In this document: one piece after another, positions 27,094 through 35,486 of the stretch
Layout of the letters: every line of letters begins with the position of its first letter
Position numbering within the stretch: position 1 is the first letter of the stretch
Program-made: the position numbers and the translations under genes
Notes under the pieces: generated by a model
Databases searched by the model: none
What the model saw: the letters and a program-made list of their open reading frames with translations, nothing else
Told to the model about the DNA's origin: nothing
NCBI GenBank assembly: GCA_910576345.1
Contig: CAJTIT010000013.1
Coordinates: 1 to 64,000, forward strand
Direction: 5' to 3'
Origin: Erysipelotrichales bacterium
Lineage (GTDB): Bacteria; Bacillota_I; Bacilli_A; Erysipelotrichales; Erysipelotrichaceae
Length of the DNA stretch: 64,000 bases

Positions 27094-27140
27094 AGAACAC
27101 GTTTTATAAAGGTTTGTGCATATTGTCATAGGAGGTTATT

Positions 27141-28733
27141 ATGGCAGAGTATAGAAAAGAAATCGAACGCAGAAGGACGTTTGCGATCATATCACACCCG
27201 GATGCCGGTAAAACGACATTAACAGAAAAGCTCTTGTTATATGGAGGCGCCATCAATCAGGCAGGCAGCGTGAAAGGCAAAAAAGCAAATAAGCATGCCG
27301 TATCCGATTGGATGGAGATTGAGAAACAACGTGGTATTTCTGTAACATCTTCCGTTTTGCAGTTTGAATACAAAAATTATTGTATCAATATATTGGATAC
27401 GCCCGGTCATCAGGATTTCAGTGAAGATACCTATCGCACTTTGATGGCGGCAGACAGTGCCGTCATGGTCATTGATGCATCAAAAGGTGTGGAGGCGCAA
27501 ACGAAAAAACTTTTCAAGGTATGCCTGTTGCGCCATATTCCAATCTTTACATTTATTAATAAAATGGATCGTGCTGCTATGGATCCGTTTGAATTGATGG
27601 AGCATATTGAAAAGGAATTGGGAATTTCCACGTATGCGATGAATTGGCCCATTGGTTCCGGCAAGGACTTTAAAGGCGTTTATGAGCGTGATCATCATCG
27701 CATCATCGCTTTTCATGGTGGTGATCATGGACAAAAGGAAGCTGAAAAGATCGAAGGCACTTTGGATGATGATACATTTGAACCCATTTTGGGGACACAT
27801 TTTTTTCAACAGCTGAAAGAAGACAGTGAATTGTTGGATGGCGCAAGTAGCGAATTTGACGCTGATCAAGTTGCGCACGGCACATTGACACCTGTTTTCT
27901 TTGGTAGCGCCTTAACGAATTTTGGTGTGGAGCCATTCTTGTCACATTTTTTGGAAATGACGACAGCGCCCTTACCAAGAGAATCTGACACAGGCGATAT
28001 TGATCCTTTTTCAGACGATTTCAGCGCATTCGTTTTTAAAATACAAGCCAATATGAATAAAGCACACAGAGATCGTATCGCCTTTATGCGTATTTGTAGC
28101 GGAAGATTTGAAAAAGGCATGGAAGTCTATCATATGCAGACGCAGAAAAAAATCAAGCTGTCACAGCCGCAACAATTTATGGCGCAAGATCGAGAAATCA
28201 TTGAGGAAGCATATGCAGGAGATGTCATAGGCGTTTTTGATCCCGGAATATTTTCCATTGGTGATACCTTATGTTGTGCCAATCACAAATTTTCGTTTAA
28301 AAAAATCCCAACCTTTGCCCCGGAGCACTTCGCAAGAGTGGCACAAAAAGATACCATGAAGCGAAAAGCATTCACAAAGGGCATTACCCAGATTGCACAA
28401 GAAGGTGCTATCCAGGTTTTTCAAGAAATCAATCTTGGGATGGAGGAGATCATTGTGGGGGGTGTCGGTGTTTTGCAATTTGATGTTTTAAAACAGCGAT
28501 TAAAAAGTGAATACAATGTAGATATTCAACTGGATATACTTCCATATCAATGTGTGCGTTGGATTGAAGACCAATCCTTAGATCCCAATACATTAAACTT
28601 AAACAGCGATACAAAGCGTGTCAAAGACTTAAAGGGAAGAAATCTTTTGATCTTTATGAATACTTGGGGCATCAAATGGGCATTGGATCAAAACAAACAG
28701 TTGGTGTTGAACGAGGTCAAAACCCAAGAATAG
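27141..28733 (+). CDS. prfC: Peptide chain release factor 3
   Basis: Translational GTPase of 530 residues that recycles RF1/RF2 after termination. G1 is SHPDAGKTTLTEKLL, the switch region is EKQRGISVTSSV, G3 is DTPGHQDFSEDTYRTL and G4 is NKMD. The RF3-specific FSEDTYRTL separates it from EF-G. AGGAGG precedes the ATG at 27141. It stands alone between two promoters. Confidence 0.95.
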   Translation: MAEYRKEIERRRTFAIISHPDAGKTTLTEKLLLYGGAINQAGSVKGKKANKHAVSDWMEIEKQRGISVTSSVLQFEYKNYCINILDTPGHQDFSEDTYRTLMAADSAVMVIDASKGVEAQTKKLFKVCLLRHIPIFTFINKMDRAAMDPFELMEHIEKELGISTYAMNWPIGSGKDFKGVYERDHHRIIAFHGGDHGQKEAEKIEGTLDDDTFEPILGTHFFQQLKEDSELLDGASSEFDADQVAHGTLTPVFFGSALTNFGVEPFLSHFLEMTTAPLPRESDTGDIDPFSDDFSAFVFKIQANMNKAHRDRIAFMRICSGRFEKGMEVYHMQTQKKIKLSQPQQFMAQDREIIEEAYAGDVIGVFDPGIFSIGDTLCCANHKFSFKKIPTFAPEHFARVAQKDTMKRKAFTKGITQIAQEGAIQVFQEINLGMEEIIVGGVGVLQFDVLKQRLKSEYNVDIQLDILPYQCVRWIEDQSLDPNTLNLNSDTKRVKDLKGRNLLIFMNTWGIKWALDQNKQLVLNEVKTQE

Positions 28734-28743
28734 AAATTCATTG

Positions 28744-28772
28744 TTTACACAAAGATCAAATTGATTTAAAAT
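28744..28772 (+). promoter_or_regulatory. Sigma-A promoter of the Lrp-type regulator/aminotransferase operon
   Basis: TTTACA (28744-28749) and TAAAAT (28767-28772), spacer 17 bases, 36 bases before the regulator ATG. Confidence 0.65.
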
Positions 28773-28807
28773 ATATGCAATATAAAAAATCATAGTGAGG
28801 AGAATGG

Positions 28808-29299
28808 ATGATGGATGAAACTGCATTATTAAAATTGCTGGAAAAACATGCGGATATGAATACATGTGATCTAGCATCTGCATTAAATGAAACACAAGAA
28901 AATATCTTAAGCAAACTGAATGAATTAGAACAAAACAAAATCATTCTCGGACATCATACGCTGATCAATTGGGACAAGACGAATACAAATCGTGTTATGG
29001 CTTTAATTGAAGTCAGTGTAATGCCAGAGCGTGAGTATGGATACGATCGCATTGCCAAGCTGATTTATCGCTATCCGGAAGTGGACACGATGTATCTGAT
29101 GAGTGGAAAAAGCGAATTCATTGTGACTGTTTATGGAAAAACGATGCAGGAAATTGCCAATTTTGTTGGTAGTAAACTTGCATGTATTGATAAAGTAACC
29201 GGAACTTGTACCTTGTTCGTGCTGAAACAATACAAAAGAAGCGGCATTGTTTTTGAAGCAGAGGAAGATAGTGCAGAAAGATTGTTGGTGACACCATGA
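28808..29299 (+). CDS. Lrp/AsnC-family transcription regulator, AlaR-like
   Basis: A 163-residue regulator with an N-terminal winged helix-turn-helix (residues about 5-55) and a C-terminal RAM ligand-binding domain (from about 65, MALIEVSVMPE, onward). Members usually sense amino acids. GAGGAG lies 6 bases before the ATG at 28808; a second ATG follows at once. Its stop overlaps the aminotransferase start, so the two are coupled. Bacillus has the same pairing, alaR-alaT, which suggests alanine as effector. This is inference from context. Confidence 0.85.
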   Translation: MMDETALLKLLEKHADMNTCDLASALNETQENILSKLNELEQNKIILGHHTLINWDKTNTNRVMALIEVSVMPEREYGYDRIAKLIYRYPEVDTMYLMSGKSEFIVTVYGKTMQEIANFVGSKLACIDKVTGTCTLFVLKQYKRSGIVFEAEEDSAERLLVTP

Positions 29300-30468
29300 T
29301 TGATGAGCGCTTTTTAAGCAAAAAGGTACAACAAGTCAAACCAAGCGGTATACGTAAGTTTTTTGACTTGGCATCTGAATTGGAAGATGTGATTTCACTT
29401 GGTGTCGGTGAGCCGGATTTCAATACGCCATGGCATATCCGCGAAGCGGCCATTTATTCTATTGAACAGGGCAAGACTTTCTATACTGCCAATCAAGGAC
29501 TTTTGGAATTAAGAAAAGAGATATGCAGCTATTTAAAACGCCGTTTTTCTTTGGCATATGATCCAACAAAAGACGTTATTGTGACCGTCGGCGGAAGTGA
29601 GGCCATCGATATCACGATGCGGGCTTTGATTGATCCAGGGGATGAAGTTATCGTATTGTCTCCCGGATATGTCGCATATGAACCAAGCGTTACTTTGACA
29701 GGAGCAGTTCCAATCATCGTTGAATTGAATGAAGAAAATCAATTTAAATTGACACCAGAGCAGTTGAAACAGGCAATCAGTGATAAAACAAAGGCATTGT
29801 TAATTAATTTTCCAAGTAATCCAACCGGCGGTGTTATGACTCATGAAGATTATGAAAAATTGGTACCCATTATCAAAGAACATGATTTGTTGGTGATCAG
29901 TGATGAAATTTATGCAGAACTTTCTTATGATGTAGAACATAGTTCTTTGGCAAATTTTGAAGAAATTAAAGATCATGTAATATTGATTTCCGGTTTTTCT
30001 AAAGCGTTTGCGATGACTGGATGGCGCTTAGGTTATGTATGTGCTGATCCTGTGCTAATTAAACAGATGAACAAAATTCATCAGTATATCATTATGAGTG
30101 CCCCGACAGCTGCTCAGTATGGCGCCATTGAAGGATTGCGTCATGGTATGGATCATGTTTCAGAAATGCGTGATTCTTATCATACACGCAGAAATTTCAT
30201 TGTGAGTGGTTTCAATCGTTTGGGTTTAAAAACACATATGCCACAAGGCGCGTTTTATATTTTTCCATGCATCAAGCATACGAAGATGACATCAGAAGAA
30301 TTTTGCCAGGCGTTATTGGAAGATCAAAAGGTTGCTTGTGTACCGGGCACTGCTTTTGGAGAAGCGGGTGAAGGGTATATTCGTGTTTCTTATGCATATA
30401 GTATTGATGAAATCAAAATTGCTTTGGGAAGGATAGAACAATTCTTAAAAAACAAAGGATTTTTATAG
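29296..30468 (+). CDS. PLP-dependent aminotransferase, class I/II, AlaT-like
   Basis: A 390-residue fold-type I aminotransferase. The PLP lysine is in SGFSKAFAMTGWRLGY, the Asn/Pro signature is FPSNPTGGVM, and GEAGEGYIRVSYA holds the carboxylate-binding Arg. The substrate cannot be read from sequence: alanine, aspartate or aromatic amino acids are possible. The neighbour Lrp-type regulator favours an alanine transaminase as in Bacillus alaT. A strong terminator follows. Confidence 0.88.
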   Translation: MIDERFLSKKVQQVKPSGIRKFFDLASELEDVISLGVGEPDFNTPWHIREAAIYSIEQGKTFYTANQGLLELRKEICSYLKRRFSLAYDPTKDVIVTVGGSEAIDITMRALIDPGDEVIVLSPGYVAYEPSVTLTGAVPIIVELNEENQFKLTPEQLKQAISDKTKALLINFPSNPTGGVMTHEDYEKLVPIIKEHDLLVISDEIYAELSYDVEHSSLANFEEIKDHVILISGFSKAFAMTGWRLGYVCADPVLIKQMNKIHQYIIMSAPTAAQYGAIEGLRHGMDHVSEMRDSYHTRRNFIVSGFNRLGLKTHMPQGAFYIFPCIKHTKMTSEEFCQALLEDQKVACVPGTAFGEAGEGYIRVSYAYSIDEIKIALGRIEQFLKNKGFL

Positions 30469-30472
30469 TCTT

Positions 30473-30507
30473 AAAAAGTGTCTTTTTATCGGACACTTTT
30501 TCTGTTT
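30473..30507 (+). terminator. Terminator after the aminotransferase
   Basis: AAAAAGTGTC (30473-30482) pairs with GACACTTTTT (30492-30501), followed by more T. Confidence 0.85.
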
Positions 30508-30555
30508 TCTATATAAACCTGTATTTTAACAGTTAGATAAAAAAGGAGTGTCTTC

Positions 30556-31470
30556 ATGATCTATACACTAACATTGAATCCGGCGCTTGATTATGTCATT
30601 GATGTGCCTGATTTACAAATCGGTAAGCTGAATCGAATCCAGAGTGAACATATCTTATACGGAGGTAAAGGTATCAATGTATCTGTGATGTTAAAGGAAC
30701 TGGGCTTAGAAAGTATTTGTCTAGGATTTATCGCCGGTTTTACCGGAAAAGAGTTTCAAAAAGGCATACGAGATCACTTACAAATAAAGGAAAAATTCAT
30801 TGAATTAAAACAGGGAAGAACACGTATCAATTTGAAATTGCTAGGCAAAGAAGAAACTGAAATCAATGGAATTGGTCCTATCATACATACCAAAGATTTC
30901 AAGCAATTACAACAACAGCTGTGTGGTTTAGAAAACAAGGATATTTTGATTTTATCCGGCAGTATTCCATCTTCACTTTCAAGTGACGCTTATGCAAAAC
31001 TGCTTGCTTCTATAAAAGAAAAAGACATTTGTATCGTTGTGGATGCGAGTGGAGATGCGCTCTTGCAAACATTGCCATACCGTCCTTATTTGATCAAGCC
31101 CAATTTAAACGAATTGGAAGAATTGTTCCATCAATCATTACAAAGCGAACAGGAAATCATCGCATGTGCAAAATTGCTTCAAAAACAAGGTGCGAAGAAT
31201 ATATTGGTTTCTTTGGGAAAAGACGGTGCGATTTTGTTAAATGAACATCATCGGTTTTTTACGCAAAAAGCAAATAAAGGCATTGTTAAAAATTCTGCCG
31301 GAGCCGGAGATTCCATGGTGGCTGGTTTTATCGCAGGAGTATGCAGTGGAATGAAGGATGAAGATCGACTTGCATTGGCTGTCGCAGCCGGAAGCGCCAC
31401 TGCTTTTGCATATGGTATCGCTGCCATCAAGGAAGTTGAAAAGCAACGGAAGCAACTTCCATCGTGTTGA
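30556..31470 (+). CDS. fruK: PfkB-family hexose-phosphate kinase, probable 1-phosphofructokinase
   Basis: Ribokinase-fold kinase of 304 residues. TLNPALDYVIDV, GGKGINVSVML and the catalytic NSAGAGDSMVAGF (Asp as base) match 1-phosphofructokinase and tagatose-6-phosphate kinase. AAAAAGGAG precedes the ATG at 30556. No fructose PTS gene or FruR regulator adjoins it, which is unusual for fruK, so tagatose 6-phosphate is a live alternative. The name is tentative. Confidence 0.75.
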   Translation: MIYTLTLNPALDYVIDVPDLQIGKLNRIQSEHILYGGKGINVSVMLKELGLESICLGFIAGFTGKEFQKGIRDHLQIKEKFIELKQGRTRINLKLLGKEETEINGIGPIIHTKDFKQLQQQLCGLENKDILILSGSIPSSLSSDAYAKLLASIKEKDICIVVDASGDALLQTLPYRPYLIKPNLNELEELFHQSLQSEQEIIACAKLLQKQGAKNILVSLGKDGAILLNEHHRFFTQKANKGIVKNSAGAGDSMVAGFIAGVCSGMKDEDRLALAVAAGSATAFAYGIAAIKEVEKQRKQLPSC

Positions 31471-31539
31471 ATCAGCTAAGAATCACATGCGCATTCGATA
31501 AACAAGAAATTATACACATGGAAGAAATCGACATTTTTA

Positions 31540-31568
31540 TTGACAAATTGAACCGTATTCTGTATGAT
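31540..31568 (+). promoter_or_regulatory. Consensus sigma-A promoter of purA
   Basis: TTGACA (31540-31545) and TATGAT (31563-31568), spacer 17 bases. It starts a leader of about 90 bases before purA. Confidence 0.8.
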
Positions 31569-31578
31569 AGTACAGGAC

Positions 31579-31636
31579 AAAGACGTGCCTAGAAAGGACA
31601 ATGGATTCATGTAATTTCAAGCAACGTCTTTTTATA
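31579..31636 (+). promoter_or_regulatory. Terminator-like hairpin in the purA leader
   Basis: AAAGACGT (31579-31586) pairs with ACGTCTTT (31624-31631), closing a 37-base internal segment, followed by TTTTTATATTTTT. It lies between the promoter and the purA ribosome site, so it could act as an attenuator. The loop holds a start codon (31601) with AAAGGA just before it, opening a frame that runs past the hairpin into purA. I match it to no known riboswitch. Confidence 0.5.
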
Positions 31637-31664
31637 TTTTTGAGAACACGGAGGTATTTCTTAT

Positions 31665-32948
31665 ATGTCTGGATATGTTGTAGTCGGTACACAATGGGGA
31701 GACGAAGGAAAAGGAAAAATCGTCGATGTATTAAGCGAAAAGGCGGATATGATCGTTCGTTTCCAAGGTGGAAACAATGCGGGTCATACAGTTGTCGTCA
31801 ATGGAGAAAAACATATTTTGCATCTATTGCCAAGCGGATGCCTTCATGAACATGCAAAATGCATCATTGGTCCCGGTGTGGTTGTGGATCCGTTTGTATT
31901 GCTGGATGAATTGGAAATATTAAGATCAAAAGGCATGAATACCGAGCATATCTATATAAGTGAGCGTGCACATTTGATTATGCCGTATCATATATTATTG
32001 GATCAGCTACAGGAAGAAAAAGCCGGCAATAGAAAAATCGGTACAACAAAACGAGGAATCGGACCTTGTTATGCTGACAAATATACAAGAACCGGTTTGC
32101 GCGTTCATGATTTAATTCATTTTGACACTTTCAAGGAAAAGCTGCGTTATACATTGGAAATCAAAAATGAACAAATCGTAAAACTGTATCATGGAACACC
32201 GTTTGACTATGATGAAATGGTGCAGAAATTTTCGGACATTAAAGATGCATTGTTGCCAAGAATTGTAGAATCGCTTTATGAAGTCAATCATGCATTGGAT
32301 GAAGATCAAATGGTTTTGTTTGAAGGCGCTCAGGCTGCGATGTTGGATATCAATTATGGCACCTATCCGTATGTGACTTCCTCATCTCCAACAACTGCCG
32401 GTGTATTAAGCGGCGTCGGTATTGCTCCACAAAAACTGGATCACATGATTGGTGTGGTTAAAGCATACAGCACAAGAGTGGGGGAAGGTCCTTTTGTAAC
32501 GGAATTAATGGATGAAACAGGCGCAAGCATTCGTGAAAAAGGAAAAGAGTTCGGCGCAACAACGGGCAGACCGCGCAGATGTGGATGGCTGGATCTCAAT
32601 GTGGTGAAACATGCGTGTACCATCAATGGTCTTACCGATCTTGTCATTACAAAAATTGATGTGTTGAGCGGTCTAAAAGAATTGCAGGTATGTGTTGCAT
32701 ATGAAGTCAATGGCAAACGTTTGGATTATATACCGTCGGCTGTGGAAGATGTAGAATGTGCTAAACCGATCTATCAATCATTTACCGGATGGGATGAAGA
32801 CATAACCAAATGTAAGACGTATGATGAATTGCCTGAAAACTGTAAAGCGTATTTATCATTCATTGAAGATTTCACCAAAACAAGAATTTCTCTTATTTCC
32901 GTAGGTCCCGATCGTGTAAACAATATCATTACACATGCTTTGATTTAA
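31665..32948 (+). CDS. purA: Adenylosuccinate synthetase
   Basis: Joins IMP and aspartate with GTP, the first committed step to AMP. GTQWGDEGKGKIVD at the N-terminus is the P-loop and catalytic Asp; NAGHTVV, IGTTKRGIGPCYADK, GPFVTEL and TGRPRRCGWLD follow. The length is 427 residues. CGGAGG lies before the ATG at 31665. It works with purB at 47799-49232, which acts next on its product. Confidence 0.96.
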   Translation: MSGYVVVGTQWGDEGKGKIVDVLSEKADMIVRFQGGNNAGHTVVVNGEKHILHLLPSGCLHEHAKCIIGPGVVVDPFVLLDELEILRSKGMNTEHIYISERAHLIMPYHILLDQLQEEKAGNRKIGTTKRGIGPCYADKYTRTGLRVHDLIHFDTFKEKLRYTLEIKNEQIVKLYHGTPFDYDEMVQKFSDIKDALLPRIVESLYEVNHALDEDQMVLFEGAQAAMLDINYGTYPYVTSSSPTTAGVLSGVGIAPQKLDHMIGVVKAYSTRVGEGPFVTELMDETGASIREKGKEFGATTGRPRRCGWLDLNVVKHACTINGLTDLVITKIDVLSGLKELQVCVAYEVNGKRLDYIPSAVEDVECAKPIYQSFTGWDEDITKCKTYDELPENCKAYLSFIEDFTKTRISLISVGPDRVNNIITHALI

Positions 32949-32964
32949 TGTTTCGTGATCAATT

Positions 32965-32997
32965 AAAGCGCCTTATACAAATTTTGGCGCTTTTTTT
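32965..32997 (+). terminator. Terminator after purA
   Basis: AAAGCGCC (32965-32972) pairs with GGCGCTTT (32986-32993), then T to 32997. Confidence 0.85.
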
Positions 32998-33012
32998 CAT
33001 TGTAATTTTAAC

Positions 33013-33041
33013 TTGCATTTTATTTTGAAAACTTGTATAAT
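33013..33041 (+). promoter_or_regulatory. Sigma-A promoter of the MATE exporter
   Basis: TTGCAT (33013-33018) and TATAAT (33036-33041), spacer 17 bases. The ~100-base leader after it contains a 4-bp GAAC/GTTC hairpin with a T run near 33108-33126, weak but attenuator-like. Confidence 0.7.
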
Positions 33042-33150
33042 ACACAGGAATTATGAATGAAGAATCATCTTTGTTTATAAATGTTGAAATTGATATTGTA
33101 ACATATTGAACGAAAGGTTCTTTTTTATTTACAAAGAAGGGATGGATTGG

Positions 33151-34560
33151 ATGAATCAGAATACTTCAAACATAGGAAATCCATTGGGATATGAACCGAT
33201 TGGAAAGTTACTGAAAATGTTTGCGCTGCCATCTGTGATATCCATGTTGGTCAATGCAATTTACAATATTGTGGATCAAATCTTTATTGGTCAAGGCGTC
33301 GGCTATCTTGGTAATGCGGCAACGACGGTCTCATTTCCCATCGTATCCATTATTTTGGCAATTGCGACCTTGATTGGTGCAGGCGGCAGTGCTTATGCGG
33401 CAATCAAATTAGGAGAAAAAAGAGAAGAGGAAGCACAGAAAACATTGGGAAATGTGTTTATGTTATCGCTGTTTTCCGGCGTTGTGATAGCGATCATTGG
33501 ATTGGTCTTCTTGGATCCGATTCTGAATTTATTTGGCGCAACGCCCAGCAATTTAGAATATTCCAGACAGTATGCGTCTATTATTTTGATCGGATTGCCA
33601 TTTAACGTCTTGAGTATTTCTTTATCAAATATGGCAAGAACAGATGGTAGTCCCAGTCTGTCCATGTATGCAATCGTGATTGGCGCCATTTTAAATTGTG
33701 TACTGGATCCATTATATATCTTTGTCTTTCATTGGGGTGTGGCAGGAGCTGCGATCGCTACCATTTCTTCACAGATTTTATCCGCAGTCGTATTGATGTA
33801 TTATTTCTGGAAAAAAGGAAAATCCATGCATTTGCATAAAAGTGCAATGAAATTGGAGCCTTATATCATACAAAGGATATTGTCTTTGGGTATTTCCAGT
33901 TGTATTACACAGTCTGCGGCTGCGATCATGCAGATCATTTTGAACAATTCGCTTGTTTACTATGGCAATCAGTCTTCCGTTGGCGGTGATGTCGCACTCA
34001 GCGCTATGGGCATTGTTTTAAAAATCAGTATGATCATTGTAGCTGTTTGTATTGGCATTGGTGTTGGATCACAACCGATTATGGGTTTCAATCGCGGTGC
34101 AAATCTACCAAAGCGAATTAAAAAGACATATCTTTTGGCAGTGGGATGTGCAACCTTCGTTGTATTGTTGGGCTGGCTTTTATGTGAATTAATTCCGGAT
34201 TTAATTTTGAAAGTGTTTGGGAATGCGGATGATGCATTTACAGATTTTGCGCTAAAAGCAATGCGCATTTATTTATTTGGCATCTTTACATCAGGCTTCC
34301 AGATTGTGACGACCAATTATTTTCAAGCGACCGGTCAGCCAATGAAGGCCAGTATTTTATCAACGTTACGACAGCTGTTGTTGCTGATTCCGTTGATTGT
34401 CATTTTGCCAATGTTCTTTGGACTTGACGGTATTCTTTATGCAGGGCCTTTGGCAGATATTTCCAGCGGCATCATCGTGTTATGTTTTGCATATCACGAG
34501 ATTAAGAAATTAAACGCATGGATTCATAAAGCATCCAAAGAAAGTGTTTCCGCAGCATAA
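33151..34560 (+). CDS. MATE-family multidrug/metabolite exporter
   Basis: Inner-membrane antiporter of 469 residues with about twelve hydrophobic segments. The MATE pattern is visible: ALPSVISMLVNAIYNIVDQIFIG in the first helix, then ISLSNMARTDGSPSLSMYAIVIGAILN, and a pseudo-repeat half with NYFQATGQPMKASILSTLRQ. The substrate is unknown. I start at the ATG at 33151, about 9 bases after AAGAAGG; earlier in-phase ATGs at 33106 and 33142 are poorly placed. The next gene has its own promoter. Confidence 0.88.
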   Translation: MNQNTSNIGNPLGYEPIGKLLKMFALPSVISMLVNAIYNIVDQIFIGQGVGYLGNAATTVSFPIVSIILAIATLIGAGGSAYAAIKLGEKREEEAQKTLGNVFMLSLFSGVVIAIIGLVFLDPILNLFGATPSNLEYSRQYASIILIGLPFNVLSISLSNMARTDGSPSLSMYAIVIGAILNCVLDPLYIFVFHWGVAGAAIATISSQILSAVVLMYYFWKKGKSMHLHKSAMKLEPYIIQRILSLGISSCITQSAAAIMQIILNNSLVYYGNQSSVGGDVALSAMGIVLKISMIIVAVCIGIGVGSQPIMGFNRGANLPKRIKKTYLLAVGCATFVVLLGWLLCELIPDLILKVFGNADDAFTDFALKAMRIYLFGIFTSGFQIVTTNYFQATGQPMKASILSTLRQLLLLIPLIVILPMFFGLDGILYAGPLADISSGIIVLCFAYHEIKKLNAWIHKASKESVSAA

Positions 34561-34573
34561 ATAATGTTGTGGA

Positions 34574-34602
34574 TTGTCACATTTTTGAACTCCTTGTATC
34601 TA
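34574..34602 (+). promoter_or_regulatory. Promoter of the ECF-type sigma factor gene
   Basis: TTGTCA (34574-34579) and TATCTA (34597-34602), spacer 17 bases. It may instead be an autoregulated ECF promoter; I see no clear AAC-type -35. Confidence 0.45.
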
Positions 34603-34627
34603 ATCATTGAAAGAGGAGGTTATACAT

Positions 34628-35431
34628 ATGGAAGAAACCATTATCAAACAAGCAGTTGAAAAAAACATGGATGCACAGGAACAGGTTGTGCGCTCTGTCA
34701 GCGACCTTGTCTACAACTTATCTTTGCGCATGTTGGGTAATCTTGCAGATGCACAAGATGCCAGTCAGGAAATTTGTTTGCGCATTTTGGATAAGCTGTC
34801 CACGTTTCGATTTGAAAGCGAATTTTCAACTTGGGTCTATCGGTTGAGCGTGAATTACCTGCTTCGTGAAAGGGAAAAACGTTCACGTTTTCAAGGTTTG
34901 AACTTTGAAATTTATGCAAATGATTTGGTAGAAGAGCATTTTGATGTTCCTTATGTCAGCAATGTAGCCGCTGAGCAATTAGCAGAAGAATTGAAATATT
35001 CTTGTAGCAATGTCATGTTGCAATGTTTGGATGCACGCGCAAGATGTGTGTATGTGCTTGGTGCCATGTTTCATATCGATGCGAAACACGGCGCTGCAAT
35101 TATGGAAATGACACCGGAAAATTTTAGACAAATTTTATCAAGAAGCAGGCAAAAAGTGAAAGGATTTTTGGACAATTACTGCATGGTGAATGGACATTGT
35201 GACTGTATGCGAAGATTGGGTCATGCCATTCAAACGCATCGTCTTTATCCGCAGGCATGTGAATATCTTTCGTTAAAACAGCTTCCAAAAGAACAGATAC
35301 AGTTGTATACAAAACAAATGGAAGCTTTCGAAGCACAAAGCGATCTATTTGATACACTACCTTATTACCAGGCAGAACATGTACTTGCACAAGTAATTCA
35401 AAAATTACGTTCAAAAGAGCATGCATCTTAA
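34628..35431 (+). CDS. ECF-like RNA polymerase sigma factor with Cys-rich C-terminal extension
   Basis: A 267-residue sigma-70-family protein. Region 2 is residues about 20-85 (DLVYNLSLRMLGNLADAQDA, FSTWVYRLSVNYLLRE) and region 4 about 130-182. The C-terminal 85 residues are extra and include C185-x4-H190-C191-x-C193 (NYCMVNGHCDC), resembling the Cys motif of some ECF sigmas; metal binding is plausible. No anti-sigma gene adjoins. GAGGAGG precedes the ATG at 34628. The regulon is unknown. Confidence 0.8.
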   Translation: MEETIIKQAVEKNMDAQEQVVRSVSDLVYNLSLRMLGNLADAQDASQEICLRILDKLSTFRFESEFSTWVYRLSVNYLLREREKRSRFQGLNFEIYANDLVEEHFDVPYVSNVAAEQLAEELKYSCSNVMLQCLDARARCVYVLGAMFHIDAKHGAAIMEMTPENFRQILSRSRQKVKGFLDNYCMVNGHCDCMRRLGHAIQTHRLYPQACEYLSLKQLPKEQIQLYTKQMEAFEAQSDLFDTLPYYQAEHVLAQVIQKLRSKEHAS

Positions 35432-35443
35432 CCGGTATAAAAG

Positions 35444-35484
35444 AACCTTATACTTCTTTATAAGATAGAAGTATAAGGTTTTTT
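35444..35484. terminator. Strong bidirectional terminator between the sigma factor and glnN
   Basis: AACCTTATACTTCT (35444-35457) and AGAAGTATAAGGTT (35467-35480) form a perfect 14-bp stem, loop 9, with T after it and A before it. It serves both convergent genes. Confidence 0.9.
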
Positions 35485-35486
35485 GT

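Noticed and set aside
31601-31849. 82-codon open frame starting in the purA leader and overlapping purA
   Set aside because: It runs out of frame through the conserved purA start and gives an Arg/Lys/Cys-rich nonsense-like protein. Kept only as a possible leader start codon.
33105-33130. GAAC-GAAAG-GTTC hairpin with T run before the MATE gene as a fourth ANTAR site
   Set aside because: The loop has five bases and does not follow the A1/G4 hexaloop rule, and no competing terminator arm overlaps it.
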